Shown in pieces: positions 1-8,374 of a DNA stretch of 47,465 bases (position 1 is the stretch's first letter; each line of letters starts with the position of its first letter). The notes under the pieces were generated by a model that searched no databases, was not told where the DNA came from, and saw only the letters and a program-made list of their open reading frames with translations. Both the position numbers and the translations under genes were made by a program. Location: the NCBI RefSeq assembly GCF_017916275.1, contig NZ_JAFMST010000008.1, positions 258,985-306,449 on the forward strand, given 5' to 3'. The DNA comes from Rubellimicrobium arenae (GTDB lineage: Bacteria > Pseudomonadota > Alphaproteobacteria > Rhodobacterales > Rhodobacteraceae).

Positions 1-145
1 TGCCGAAGGTCGAACGGGGAGCGGTCGGCTCCACGACGACGGTGGGCTCGGGCTCGGCAACGACGGGGGCGAAGCCGCCGGCAACGGCTTGGCTGGCCAG
101 GGTCGCAGCGACGGCAGCAGCGAGGAGGGCTTTGGTGAGGCGCAT
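1..145 (-). CDS. Small secreted protein, N-terminal part only (cut by window edge)
   Basis: The first 48 codons of a minus-strand gene are visible, starting at ATG 145 with a Shine-Dalgarno-like GGAG about 8 nt upstream. The product begins with a clear signal peptide (MRLTKALLAAAVAATLASQAVA) ending in an AVA|GG-type cleavage site. A mature stretch rich in Val, Pro and Glu (PVVAEPEPTVVVEP) follows. It lies 98 bp downstream of the YjbF-like lipoprotein gene on the same strand. Small secreted proteins of this kind sit beside yjbF/yjbH homologues and may play the YjbE role, but that is inference: the rest of the gene is outside the window. Periplasmic or exported location is the safest statement. 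Confidence 0.7.
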   Translation of the reverse strand, partial: MRLTKALLAAAVAATLASQAVAGGFAPVVAEPEPTVVVEPTAPRSTFG

Positions 146-180
146 GTCTCTACTCCGGTTAGTAACAAAGCGTTGATGCG

Positions 181-209
181 GTAGTAGCTTCATACACCCC
201 ACGACTCAA
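181..209 (-). promoter_or_regulatory. Candidate promoter for the small secreted protein gene
   Basis: On the minus strand a TTGAGT (209-204), a 17-nt spacer and a TACTAC (186-181) lie 36-64 nt upstream of the ATG at 145, inside the 98-bp gap after the YjbF gene. The geometry fits a housekeeping sigma factor, so the small gene may be transcribed separately from yjbHF. The -10 match is modest. Confidence 0.35.
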
Positions 210-243
210 GAAAATGCATCCCGGTTTCGGGAGCTTGGACGAT

Positions 244-939
244 TCAGAGCCTGTTGCTGCGCAAATATGCAACAGTGGGCGAGACATACTGGCGCGAGGC
301 CACGATCTGGCCCGAACCGTCCAGCCAATAGATGTTGTCGAAGATCAACGCTTGGCTGCGGCACTTCTCGTCGAAGCGGTTCAGCGTCGCCTCCCGCAGG
401 CCGAGGTTGACCGTTTCCTGCCCCGCCGACGTGATCGTGCAGGAGAAGCTGGAGGTGAGGACCTGATCCTGCGCATCCAGCGTTTCCATGCGGCGGCTGA
501 CCGTTCCGCCGCCTGCCCGAAGCGCCTCAAGGACGCCGGCCGAATCCATGGTGATCAGGTCGTCGCCGAACCCCCGCGTGGCCACGAGGATGCCGCCATC
601 GTAGGCCGCCGTCGGCCCGGACTGGAGCGCGAGGGTGACCTCGTCCCCGTTCTCCTGGATGATGCGACCCGGCTCGACCAGGCCAAGCGCGTTGACCTGC
701 ATGAGGCGATAGGCCCCGGGGTCGGCGGCGATGGCCTCGGAGGAAAAGCCCCCCGGAATCACGCGGGGCGCGCTGACCGTGGTGTCCGATCCCACGCCGC
801 CCAGGATCGTCTGAACCTGCGACACGACGGAGAGGGCACGCGCCTCGGCCGAGGCGCCGGGCTGGCCGGAGGTTTCGCTGTTCTGGCCGCAGCCCGCCAG
901 GGCAAGCGCGGCCGCCACTCCGCAGATCGTCCGCTTCAT
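244..939 (-). CDS. yjbF: YjbF/GfcB-family outer-membrane lipoprotein
   Basis: The 231-residue product starts at ATG 939, which overlaps the yjbH stop in an ATGA. An in-frame upstream ATG at 957 would lie inside yjbH and is less likely. The N-terminus is a lipoprotein signal with the lipobox LALAGC and Cys17 as the acylated residue. The body matches the YjbF/GfcB family (PRVIPGGFSS, LQSGPTAAYDGGILVATRGFGDD, and a C-terminal YWLDGSGQIVASRQYVSP). YjbF proteins are tied to production of an extracellular polysaccharide (E. coli yjbEFGH, group 4 capsule gfc operon), and their biochemical role is unresolved. The pairing with yjbH supports the call. No GfcC/YjbG-type gene is visible between the two. 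Confidence 0.88.
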   Translation of the reverse strand: MKRTICGVAAALALAGCGQNSETSGQPGASAEARALSVVSQVQTILGGVGSDTTVSAPRVIPGGFSSEAIAADPGAYRLMQVNALGLVEPGRIIQENGDEVTLALQSGPTAAYDGGILVATRGFGDDLITMDSAGVLEALRAGGGTVSRRMETLDAQDQVLTSSFSCTITSAGQETVNLGLREATLNRFDEKCRSQALIFDNIYWLDGSGQIVASRQYVSPTVAYLRSNRL

Positions 940-3053
940 CGCCAGAACCGCCCCCATGAATCCTCAAGATCCGCGTAATGCCCTTCGCGCACGATGTCGT
1001 AGAGCCGTCCATCGACGTCCAGCCTCGCCCCGCCGTCGCGGTTCAGAGAGCGCAGGCTCGTCCCCACTTCGCGCCGGGTCGGCCGGCCCAGGACGAAGTC
1101 GATCGGGATGTTGACCCGGATGCCCTTGTCGAAGGAGCCTTCCCCGAAATCCTCGGCCGGGATGTCCGTCAGGGTGAAGTAGCCGCCCACGGACCAGCCA
1201 TTCTCGAACTCCCGGTCGAGCCCGAAGGTCGCGCCCCAGTCGCCGGCCAGGAACCGGCCGGCGTCGATCTCGCCCTGGAACCCGTTGCCGAAGTCGTAAT
1301 AGGCCGACACATGGCCGGTCACGACGTCATAGTCGCGGAAGCTCAGCATGTCGTTGTAGTCGCGCTGGACAGCATAGTTGACCTCGGCCCCCAGGGCGAG
1401 CCGGGCTTCGACGGGCTTCCAGAGGAGCTCGGTCGAGACGCCGCCGTACATCTCCTCCAGGTAGCCCAGCGTCATGCGGCTGTAGAGGTTGTCGCCGGGC
1501 CGGCCGTACCAGGCCAGGGTCAGGCTATCGAGGGTCGGACCGCCGTCGCTCCCGTAGAGGCTCTGGTTCCGGCGCACGACCGGAACCCCGCCCAGGGGTT
1601 CGACCTCGCCGTCATCGTCCTCGCTCGAGGCGAGGATCTGCTGCCGGATGGCACCGGACAGGATCAGGTTCGGACGAAGGCGGTAGGCCGCCGACAGCTC
1701 GGCCCCGAACCTCAGCCGGAAGGGGTCGGTCGGGTCGAAGAGCGAGAGGCTCACGTAGGGACGCAGCCCCCAGGTGAAATCCTCGCTGGCCGGCGGCACC
1801 TCCACGAGGCCCGCGGGGCCGCCGGCGTCGCCGAACTCCGCCTGGGCCAGGCTGGCGGCCGTGCCGCCCACCTCATTCTCGAAGGCCTCGACGTCGGACC
1901 GCGCAAAGGTCACGGCCGACAGCGGGATCCCGTTCTGCACCGGCTCGAGCGTGAGCGTCTCGATGGAAGGCGGAAGCTCTTGGCTCAGGATGCGGACCAC
2001 GCGGCCCATGGCCTGCGCCTCGGCCCGGTAGCGCGTGTTGGTGTAGCGGACACGGGCCGACCTGTCGTCGAGCGCCACTGCGACGAGTTCGACCCCCTCG
2101 GTGCGCAGAGCCTCGCGCAGGCTGGCGAGGACGGTCGACTCCGGCAGATCGGCCCGGTCCCAGCTCTGGGCCGCGCGCAGCCCTTCGGCCCGGACGGCGA
2201 CCGGCTGCGGCGCAGGGTCGAGGCCGACGCCGAAGGGACGGTCGTTCGGGTTGACCGTGAAGGTCCCGGTGAAGGACAGCTGGGTGCCGTAAAGGTAGCC
2301 CAGGCCCAGCTGGATTCCCGGCAGCGGCCGCCAGGTTGCGCCGAAGTTCAGCGGGGATTCGCGGTCGAACAGCGGATCGCCATTCTGGTCGACATAGGCG
2401 TCGTCGGACGAATACTCCGCCTTGAGGATCCAGCGTTCGTTCGGGGCCCATTCGATCCCGCCGAAGACCGCGGCATCGCCCCGGAAGAATGCCTCGTAGC
2501 CCACGTCCCCGCCTTCGTCGCCGGTCACGAAGGTTTCGGGCCGGTCCCCCAGGAAGCCCAGCGGATTGTCGAAGCCGCCGTGGGTGGCAAACCGTCCCCA
2601 GCCCAGGCCCGCCGTCACGCGGAAGGCGTCGCCGACCGTCTTGGTGGCGACCACGTATTCGCCCGAGTAGATCCCGGTTCCCAGGAAGTCCTGCAGCCCC
2701 AGAGCCACCATGGGGACGTAGCGGCTCTCGTCGTTGAAGCGGAACCGCAGGTCGAAGCTGCGGTCCCAGTAGGGCTCGTCCTCATCGACCGTGAAATCCG
2801 GGATGCCGGAATAGCGGAAGGAGCCCGAAAGGCGCCGCGTCACCTGGAAGGTGAAGGTGTTGCGGATCTGGCCGCCGAAGTAGCCCACGGTGCCCGCGAT
2901 CTCCCCCTCGTCGGCGCTGAGGGCGGATGGCATCTCCAGAAGCCCCGGCGTGCCGAAGAGCGTGTAGGTCACGGCACGGTCCTGCGCGAGGCCCGGCCCG
3001 GCCAGGAGCAGCGCGAGCACGCTTGCGGTGCCCAGGCGGTGATGAAGGGCCAT
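936..3053 (-). CDS. yjbH: YjbH-family outer-membrane beta-barrel protein
   Basis: The product has about 705 residues. The chosen start is ATG 3053, preceded by GAGGAG seven bases upstream. An in-frame ATG at 3083 has no such site. A signal peptide (MALHHRLGTASVLALLLAGPGLAQ) is followed by many alternating aromatic/hydrophobic strands typical of barrels, including TPGLLEMPSA near the mature N-terminus, RLSGSFRYSGIPD, and a repeated RLRFGAELSAAYRLRPNL-type strand in the C-terminal half. The C-terminus ends in aromatic and Arg residues (WGRFWR). YjbH proteins are large outer-membrane proteins needed for some exopolysaccharide systems and are thought to export or anchor it. The gene is translationally coupled to yjbF. 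It lies 110 bp downstream of the flavoprotein gene on the same strand. Confidence 0.88.
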   Translation of the reverse strand: MALHHRLGTASVLALLLAGPGLAQDRAVTYTLFGTPGLLEMPSALSADEGEIAGTVGYFGGQIRNTFTFQVTRRLSGSFRYSGIPDFTVDEDEPYWDRSFDLRFRFNDESRYVPMVALGLQDFLGTGIYSGEYVVATKTVGDAFRVTAGLGWGRFATHGGFDNPLGFLGDRPETFVTGDEGGDVGYEAFFRGDAAVFGGIEWAPNERWILKAEYSSDDAYVDQNGDPLFDRESPLNFGATWRPLPGIQLGLGYLYGTQLSFTGTFTVNPNDRPFGVGLDPAPQPVAVRAEGLRAAQSWDRADLPESTVLASLREALRTEGVELVAVALDDRSARVRYTNTRYRAEAQAMGRVVRILSQELPPSIETLTLEPVQNGIPLSAVTFARSDVEAFENEVGGTAASLAQAEFGDAGGPAGLVEVPPASEDFTWGLRPYVSLSLFDPTDPFRLRFGAELSAAYRLRPNLILSGAIRQQILASSEDDDGEVEPLGGVPVVRRNQSLYGSDGGPTLDSLTLAWYGRPGDNLYSRMTLGYLEEMYGGVSTELLWKPVEARLALGAEVNYAVQRDYNDMLSFRDYDVVTGHVSAYYDFGNGFQGEIDAGRFLAGDWGATFGLDREFENGWSVGGYFTLTDIPAEDFGEGSFDKGIRVNIPIDFVLGRPTRREVGTSLRSLNRDGGARLDVDGRLYDIVREGHYADLEDSWGRFWR

Positions 3054-3163
3054 GGCGGGTCTCCTCGTCGTGGTCGCGCTCACCTAATCCGAAGCGGTGG
3101 GCAATGGGAAGCCGACACGGGAGATCGGGCGGCCTCTTTGCCCTGCGCCTGGAGGTTCCGGGG

Positions 3164-4405
3164 TCAGCGCGACAGCCAGGCCGCGGCAGCCCGACCAGCC
3201 CGTCGCCCCGTGGCGAGGCAGGCGGTCAGGAGATAGCCCCCCGTCGGGGCCTCCCAGTCCAGCATCTCGCCGGCGGCGAACACGCCCGGGCGGTCGTGAA
3301 GCATCAGGTCCCCGGTCAGGGCCGAGAAGCGCAGGCCGCCCGCAGTCGAGATGGCCTCGTCCAGCGGCCGGGGCCCGGAATGCCGCACGGGCAGCGCCTT
3401 GAGCAGGGGCGCGAGATCGTCCGGCAAGGGCCGTCCCCATTCCTGCACGAGAGCCGCCCGCGCGCCCTCGATCCCGAGCCGCTTCCGCAGGCGGCTGGCC
3501 ACCGTCTCGCGCCCGCGCGGGCCCAGCCTCTGCCGCACCGCCTCGGTGGACAGGTCGGGCAGCAGGTCGAGCCGGAGCGGAGCGCCCTCGCGCAGGGGGC
3601 GGGACAGCGGATAGAGTCCTCCTCCCTCCAGGCCGCGCGCGGAGACCACGACCTCCCCGCGCGAGACGAGGCCTCCGGCGCTCCAGGCCGCCCCCTTCAC
3701 GGGTTCGCCGAAGTGGCGGGCCATGTGGGGCGACCAGTCCACCAGAAGCCCCATGTTGGAGGGGGCGAAGGGCGCGACGTCGGCGAACTCCGACGCCCAG
3801 GCCCCGTCCGAGCCCAGCCGCCGCCAGCTCGCGCCGCCCATGGCGAGGATGGTGGCGCCGGGCCGCAGCAGGCGTGGCCCCTGGGGCGTCTCGAAGCGGG
3901 ACACCTCGCCGCCGTCGAACCCGGTCCAGCGCCAGCGCGTCCGAAGCTCCACGCCCCCGTCCGACAGTCGCCGGAGCCAGGCGCGCAGCAGCGGCGAGGC
4001 CTTCCAAGCCGTCGGGAACACGCGCCCGGTGGAGCCGGTGAACACCTCCTGCCCCAGCCCGCGGGTCCACTCCATGACCTCCTGCGGCCCGAATTCCCGG
4101 AATGCATCGCGCAGCGCGGGGGGCAGCGCCTCGCCCGCGCCGAAGGCGGCCCGGAAGGCGTCGGCCGGCTCGTCCTTCGTGATGTTCAGCCCGGACTTCC
4201 CGGCCATCAGCAGCTTGCGGGCCGGGGAGGGCATGCCCTCGGCGATAAGCACGGGATGCCCTGCCCCGGCGAGAACCTCGGCTGCGGCAAGCCCCGCCGG
4301 ACCGGCCCCGACGACCAGCGCGCCGGGCCAGTCCTCGGGCTGAGGGCCGCAAGCGTCCGAAGACGGATTGCTGGAGGAGGAGGTGTGTGGCAAGCGAAGG
4401 TCCAT
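3164..4405 (-). CDS. HI0933/YhiN-like FAD-dependent oxidoreductase (PP_4765-type flavoprotein)
   Basis: The 413-residue protein has an N-terminal dinucleotide-binding motif (VVGAGPAGLAAAEVLAGAGH, about residues 31-50). The family hallmark MAGKSGLNITKDE follows at about 67-79, and a second nucleotide-binding segment (GATILAMGGASW) lies mid-protein. The C-terminal FAD-binding part includes STAGGLRFSAL and GVFAAGEMLDWEAPTGGYLL. These features place it in the HI0933-like family, in the branch known as the PP_4765 flavoprotein. The substrate is unknown. The protein has no signal peptide and should be cytosolic. It is divergent from the HNH gene with 116 bp between starts, and the first 25 residues (Ser-rich) are not conserved-looking, so the true start could be slightly downstream. 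Confidence 0.85.
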   Translation of the reverse strand: MDLRLPHTSSSSNPSSDACGPQPEDWPGALVVGAGPAGLAAAEVLAGAGHPVLIAEGMPSPARKLLMAGKSGLNITKDEPADAFRAAFGAGEALPPALRDAFREFGPQEVMEWTRGLGQEVFTGSTGRVFPTAWKASPLLRAWLRRLSDGGVELRTRWRWTGFDGGEVSRFETPQGPRLLRPGATILAMGGASWRRLGSDGAWASEFADVAPFAPSNMGLLVDWSPHMARHFGEPVKGAAWSAGGLVSRGEVVVSARGLEGGGLYPLSRPLREGAPLRLDLLPDLSTEAVRQRLGPRGRETVASRLRKRLGIEGARAALVQEWGRPLPDDLAPLLKALPVRHSGPRPLDEAISTAGGLRFSALTGDLMLHDRPGVFAAGEMLDWEAPTGGYLLTACLATGRRAGRAAAAWLSR

Positions 4406-4521
4406 GGATCGCAGGGCGCGCCTCAGCGGTGCCAGCCTCGCGGCGGCTCCGCAAGTCCGGGCAGGGTCACGACATCCGGATCGGCCTTGCTCCTGACCAG
4501 CAGCGAACCGATTTAGGGGTC

Positions 4522-4875
4522 ATGGGCCGCTCCCGACAGACCCGACGCTGGACCGAACCCGACGCGGGGCCTCCGCCTCCGCCGGCGGATCCGGACTGCG
4601 CGCTCTGCGGGCGGCCGATCCCGGCGGATGCGCCCAAAAGCCTCCACCACCTCGTCCCCAAGCTGAAGGGCGGGAAAGGCGGGCCGACGGTCCTGCTTCA
4701 TCACATCTGCCACAAGGAGATCCACGCCACCCTGTCCGAGGCCGAGCTCGCCCGCGACTACGCCACGCCCGAGGCGCTCCGGGCGCATCCGCGGCTGGCC
4801 CGGTTCGCCGAATGGGTGGCCAAGCGTCCCCCGCACTTCCTGTCGCGCGTGCCCAAGGGCCGCTCGCGCCGGTAG
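4522..4875 (+). CDS. Small HNH-type zinc/nuclease-fold protein
   Basis: The 117-residue protein starts at ATG 4522 after an AGGGG-like site. In-frame upstream codons from 4387 overlap the divergent flavoprotein gene and are not convincing coding sequence. It carries a complete HNH pattern: a Cys pair (CALC, residues 26-29), the HH dyad (LHHLVPKLKGG, 42-43), then LLHHICHKEIH (59-68) with the last metal and catalytic His. Families of this size are annotated as HNH endonucleases, but whether it cuts DNA is unknown. No partner methylase or toxin gene is next to it. The basic tail (RVPKGRSRR) fits nucleic acid binding. Confidence 0.8.
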   Translation: MGRSRQTRRWTEPDAGPPPPPADPDCALCGRPIPADAPKSLHHLVPKLKGGKGGPTVLLHHICHKEIHATLSEAELARDYATPEALRAHPRLARFAEWVAKRPPHFLSRVPKGRSRR

Positions 4876-4998
4876 GCAGGTCCGCTCTCGGGCCGCTCGC
4901 GAAGGCGTTGGCCAGCCAGGCGGGCAGGAGCCCGGCTTTCCCCTTCCCCACCGCTTCGGCCCGGCCTAAGGTCCCGCAGGAGTGCCGAAAACCCCACC

Positions 4999-5027
4999 TT
5001 GACCCACCCCCATGAGGCGCGTCAGGG
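4999..5027 (+). promoter_or_regulatory. Candidate promoter for the DUF2125 gene
   Basis: TTGACC (4999-5004), 17 nt, then TCAGGG (5022-5027) lies 32 nt upstream of the DUF2125 ATG. It resembles the CTTGACCCA...TTAGGG arrangement upstream of the DUF4170 gene. The -35 is good and the -10 is weak. Confidence 0.3.
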
Positions 5028-5058
5028 AAGGGGAACACATTCATCAGGGAGTTCTTGC

Positions 5059-6585
5059 ATGTCCGCATTCAGCACCAGGCCGGCCGTTTCGGCCACCGCC
5101 CTCCTTCTCGCGCTGGGCGCCGGCCCGGCCCTGGCCGACGTGACCGCCCAGCAGGTCTGGGACGACTGGAAGGCGCAGATGGGCGTCTACGGGCAGGACG
5201 CGATCAGCATCGGCTCCGAGTCGCAGCAGGGCAGCGTCCTCACCGTGACGGATCTCGGCTTCAACGTCACCGGCGAGGATGGATCGACCGCCAGCGGGAC
5301 GCTGGGGCAACTCGTGTTCACGGAGAACGGGGACGGCACCGTGACCGTCACCATGTCCGAGGAATATCCGATCACCATCACCACCCCCGCCAACGCCGAG
5401 ACGGGATCGCAGGCCTCCGAGGTCGCGCTGGCCCTGCGGCAGAACGGCCTTTCGATGAAGGTGTCGGGCCAGCCGGGCGCCATGACCTATGACGTGGCGG
5501 CGGCGCGCTACGCGCTCGAGCTCGACAGCGTCAAGGAAGCGGGCACGGAGGTTCCGGCCGAGGGGCTCCTGGCGTTCAACGACGTGTCGGGCACCTACAC
5601 CTCGACCACCGGCACGACGCGCGACATGACCTACGACCTGACCGCCGCGTCGATGGACCTGCTCGTCGACGCGACGAACACCGAGGACGGCTCGCATTTC
5701 ATGATGTCGGGCAAGGTCAACACCGTGGCCACCAAGGCCACCGCGTCCATGCCGCTGGACCCGGCGGCGGACCCCGAGATGATGCTGATGAACGGGATGG
5801 CCGTGGACGGCGGCTACACCACGGCGAACGGCAGCTACATGTTCGAGGTCACCGACGCCACGGGCCCGACGAACGGCAGCTTCACGACCCAGGGCAGCCA
5901 GATGTCGTTCAAGCTCAGCAGGGACGCCGTCGCCTACAACGGCCAGGCCACGAACGTCGCGCTGGACGTGACCAGCGCCGCCATGCCCATGCCGATCAAG
6001 GCGAGCCTGGCGCAGTACGGCTTCAACTTCGAGATGCCGCTCGCCAAGTCGACCGCCCCTGCGCCCTGGGCCATGGGGATCAACCTGACGGACCTCGCGC
6101 TCAATGAGGAAGTGTGGTCGATGTTCGACCCGCAGGGGATCCTGCCGCATGACCCGGCCTCGCTGGTCATGGACCTCACGGGCACCGCGACGATGCTCTT
6201 CGACGTGGCCGACCCGTCCCAGGCCGAGGCCATGGCCGCCTCGCCGATGCCGGCCCAGATCAACTCGGCGAACATCAACGCGCTGAACGTCGACTTCGGC
6301 GGCGCGCAGGTCACCGGCAGCGGCGCCTTCACCTTCGACAACAGCGACATGACGACCTTCCCCGGGATGCCCCGGCCGACCGGCGCCGTGGACCTCCGGC
6401 TCGACGGCGTGAACGGGCTCATCGACAAGCTCGTGCAGATGGGCCTGCTGCCGCAGGACCAGGTCATGGGCGCGCGCATGATGCTGGGCGCCTTCACGAC
6501 GCCGGTCGGGGACGATCAGCTCACCTCGCGGATCGAGGTCACGCCCGATGGCCAGCTGCTCGCGAACGGCCAGCGCCTCCAGTAG
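5059..6585 (+). CDS. DUF2125 domain-containing periplasmic protein
   Basis: The 508-residue product starts at ATG 5059 with AGGGAG seven bases upstream. A Sec signal peptide (STRPAVSATALLLALGAGPALA|D) ends near residue 24, so the protein is exported. The body is a low-complexity-looking beta-rich sequence with the conserved core LTDLALNEEVWSMFDPQGILPHDPASL and a C-terminal PRPTGAVDLRLDGVNGLID segment. Both are typical of the DUF2125 family found widely in Rhodobacterales and relatives. The function is unknown. The fold may resemble lipid- or membrane-contacting AsmA-like repeats, but that is speculation. It is a single-gene unit: a GC-rich hairpin follows 25 bp after the stop. Confidence 0.85.
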   Translation: MSAFSTRPAVSATALLLALGAGPALADVTAQQVWDDWKAQMGVYGQDAISIGSESQQGSVLTVTDLGFNVTGEDGSTASGTLGQLVFTENGDGTVTVTMSEEYPITITTPANAETGSQASEVALALRQNGLSMKVSGQPGAMTYDVAAARYALELDSVKEAGTEVPAEGLLAFNDVSGTYTSTTGTTRDMTYDLTAASMDLLVDATNTEDGSHFMMSGKVNTVATKATASMPLDPAADPEMMLMNGMAVDGGYTTANGSYMFEVTDATGPTNGSFTTQGSQMSFKLSRDAVAYNGQATNVALDVTSAAMPMPIKASLAQYGFNFEMPLAKSTAPAPWAMGINLTDLALNEEVWSMFDPQGILPHDPASLVMDLTGTATMLFDVADPSQAEAMAASPMPAQINSANINALNVDFGGAQVTGSGAFTFDNSDMTTFPGMPRPTGAVDLRLDGVNGLIDKLVQMGLLPQDQVMGARMMLGAFTTPVGDDQLTSRIEVTPDGQLLANGQRLQ

Positions 6586-6610
6586 GCCGGAAGGCGATCC
6601 GGAAATCCGG

Positions 6611-6636
6611 CGGGGGAGGGTTCGCGCCCTCCCCCG
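6611..6636 (+). terminator. Intrinsic terminator hairpin after the DUF2125 gene
   Basis: CGGGGGAGGG and CCCTCCCCCG form a perfect 10-bp stem around a TTCGCG loop, followed by TTCCCTT. It starts 25 nt after the stop codon at 6585. The U-rich tail is imperfect. Confidence 0.65.
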
Positions 6637-6708
6637 TTCCCTTCGGGGGCCGGCTTGCCCCGGCTTGCCGCGCAGCCTAACTCGGGCGGGGACAGCAAAG
6701 GACGCATC

Positions 6709-8052
6709 ATGGCATCGCTCGAGGACCTCACCGCCCGCCTTCTGGATGCCGCGCGCAGGGCGGGGGCCGAGGCTGCGGACGCCCTGCTCGTCCGCGGCAC
6801 TCACCTGTCGATCGACGTGCGCCAGGGACGGCTGGAGGAGGCGCAGCGGTCCGAAGGGATCGACCTCGGGCTCCGCGTCCTGATCGGCCAGCGGCAGGCG
6901 GTGGTGTCCTCCTCCGACAGCCGGGATGCCACGCTCGCCGCCATGGCCGAGCGGGCTGTGGCCATGGCCCGCGAAGCGCCGGAAGACCCGTCCGTGGGGC
7001 TGGCCGATCCCTCGGAGCTGGCCTCGGATCGCGATGCCGCGCGGCTCGAGCTCAGCGACCCGTCCGAGGATCCGGAGCCCGCCGCCATGGAGGCCCGCGC
7101 CCGCGAGGCCGAGGCGGCGGCTCTCGAGGTGCCCGGCGTGACGCAGGTGCTGTCGGCCTCGACGGGCTGGTCGCGGCGCGAGGTGTTCCTGGCGGGCACC
7201 AACGGCTTCGCCGCGGGCTACGGCCGGAGCGACCATGGCCTGTCCTGCGGCGCGATCAGCGGCACCGGCACCGGGATGGAGCGCGATTACGACTGGGACT
7301 CGCGGGTCTTCCGCGCCGAGCTTCGCTCCCCCGCCGAGATCGGGCGCACCGCGGGGCAGCGCGCGGCGGAACGGGAAGGCGCTCGCAAGCCGCGCACCGG
7401 GACCTATCCCATCCTGTTCGACGAACGCATCGCCTCGTCCCTGATCGGCCACCTGCTGTCGGCGATCAACGGCGCTGCCATCGCTCGGGGATCGTCCTTC
7501 CTGCGCAACGCGATGGGAGAGCAGGTGCTGCCCGACCACCTGTCCCTGACCGAGGACCCCCACCGGGTCCGCAGTCCGGCCTCGCGCCTGTGGGACGCGG
7601 AAGGGCTGCCGACCCGGCCCCGCGCCATCGTCGAGAACGGCCGCCTCACCACCTGGACGCTCGACCTCGCCTCGGCCCGGAAGCTCGGGCTCGCGAGCAC
7701 GGCCAACGCGGCGCGGAGCCCTGGGGGCACGCCGTCCCCCTCGGTCACCAACATCGCGCTGACGCAGGGCGACGCCTCGCGGGAGGACCTGCTGGCGCAG
7801 ATGGGAACGGGGCTTCTCGTGACCTCCCTGATCGGCTCGACGATCAATCCCAACACCGGAGACTACTCGCGCGGGGCGTCGGGCTTCTGGATCGAAGGCG
7901 GGCAGATCACCTATCCCGTGAACGAATGCACCATCGCGGGCAACCTCGGGGACATGCTCCGCCGCATCATCCCGGCCAACGACGCGCGGTCCTGGCTTCC
8001 CCGCGTGGTTCCGTCGCTGCTGGTCGAGGGCATGACGCTCGCGGGGGACTGA
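6709..8052 (+). CDS. pmbA: PmbA/TldE-type metalloprotease subunit
   Basis: The 447-residue protein begins at ATG 6709 (MASLEDLTARLLDAARRAG). It shows the family landmarks in order: an N-terminal EGIDLGLRVLIGQRQAVVSSSD segment, a central GTGTGMERDYDWDSRV region, GTYPILFDERIASSLIGHL, and the C-terminal NPNTGDYSRGASGFWIEGGQITYPVNECTIAGNL. This is the TldE/PmbA half of the TldD-TldE protease family. In E. coli the heterodimer matures microcin B17 and degrades small peptides. TldE itself lacks the metal-binding HExxxH site, and I see none here. The partner tldD is not in the window. The protein is cytosolic. Confidence 0.92.
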   Translation: MASLEDLTARLLDAARRAGAEAADALLVRGTHLSIDVRQGRLEEAQRSEGIDLGLRVLIGQRQAVVSSSDSRDATLAAMAERAVAMAREAPEDPSVGLADPSELASDRDAARLELSDPSEDPEPAAMEARAREAEAAALEVPGVTQVLSASTGWSRREVFLAGTNGFAAGYGRSDHGLSCGAISGTGTGMERDYDWDSRVFRAELRSPAEIGRTAGQRAAEREGARKPRTGTYPILFDERIASSLIGHLLSAINGAAIARGSSFLRNAMGEQVLPDHLSLTEDPHRVRSPASRLWDAEGLPTRPRAIVENGRLTTWTLDLASARKLGLASTANAARSPGGTPSPSVTNIALTQGDASREDLLAQMGTGLLVTSLIGSTINPNTGDYSRGASGFWIEGGQITYPVNECTIAGNLGDMLRRIIPANDARSWLPRVVPSLLVEGMTLAGD

Positions 8053-8063
8053 CGGGGCGTCGC

Positions 8064-8090
8064 TTGACCCAGAGCCCTATTTGCTTAGGG
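8064..8090 (+). promoter_or_regulatory. Candidate promoter for the DUF4170-lipid A genes
   Basis: CTTGACC with its hexamer at 8064-8069 and a TTAGGG at 8085-8090 (15-nt spacer) sit in the 67-bp gap before the DUF4170 start codon. The spacer is short, so the assignment is tentative. Confidence 0.35.
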
Positions 8091-8119
8091 TGCGGCGCGC
8101 CCTTCAAAGGAACACCCCC

Positions 8120-8365
8120 ATGACCCAACGCCTGCACCTCGTCTTCGGAGGCGAACTCGTCGATCCGACGAAGAACGTGTTCCGCGACATCTCCAAGCTC
8201 CATATCGTCGGAATGTTCCCGGACTATGCCTCGGCCTATCAGGCCTGGAAGGCCGAGGCCCAGCGCACCGTCGACAACGCACATATGCGCTATTTCATCG
8301 CCCACCTGCACCGGCTGCGCGACGAGGAGGCCGCCGCGTCCGCGACCGAAGAACTGGGGAGCTGA
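8120..8365 (+). CDS. DUF4170 domain-containing small protein
   Basis: An 81-residue cytosolic protein starting at ATG 8120 (MTQRLHLVFGGELVD). The sequence GGELVDPTKNVFRDI and the AWKAEAQRTVDNAHMRYFI helix are diagnostic of DUF4170, a family found upstream of lipid A genes in alphaproteobacteria. No catalytic residues are evident. Its stop lies 9 bp before the WaaA-like gene, which continues into lpxK, so the three genes probably share one transcript. A role connected with Kdo-lipid A assembly is inferred from context only. An in-frame upstream codon at 8081 exists but is within the putative promoter. Confidence 0.85.
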   Translation: MTQRLHLVFGGELVDPTKNVFRDISKLHIVGMFPDYASAYQAWKAEAQRTVDNAHMRYFIAHLHRLRDEEAAASATEELGS

Positions 8366-8374
8366 TCCACCGAA

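Noticed and set aside
978-3236. A 752-codon plus-strand open frame opposite yjbH
   Set aside because: No family similarity and shadow-like composition; yjbH on the other strand has a signal peptide, barrel pattern and a good ribosome-binding site.
5044-7563. An 839-codon minus-strand open frame opposite the DUF2125 and pmbA genes
   Set aside because: Both plus-strand genes are well supported; the reverse frame is His/Arg/Gly-rich with no recognisable domain.
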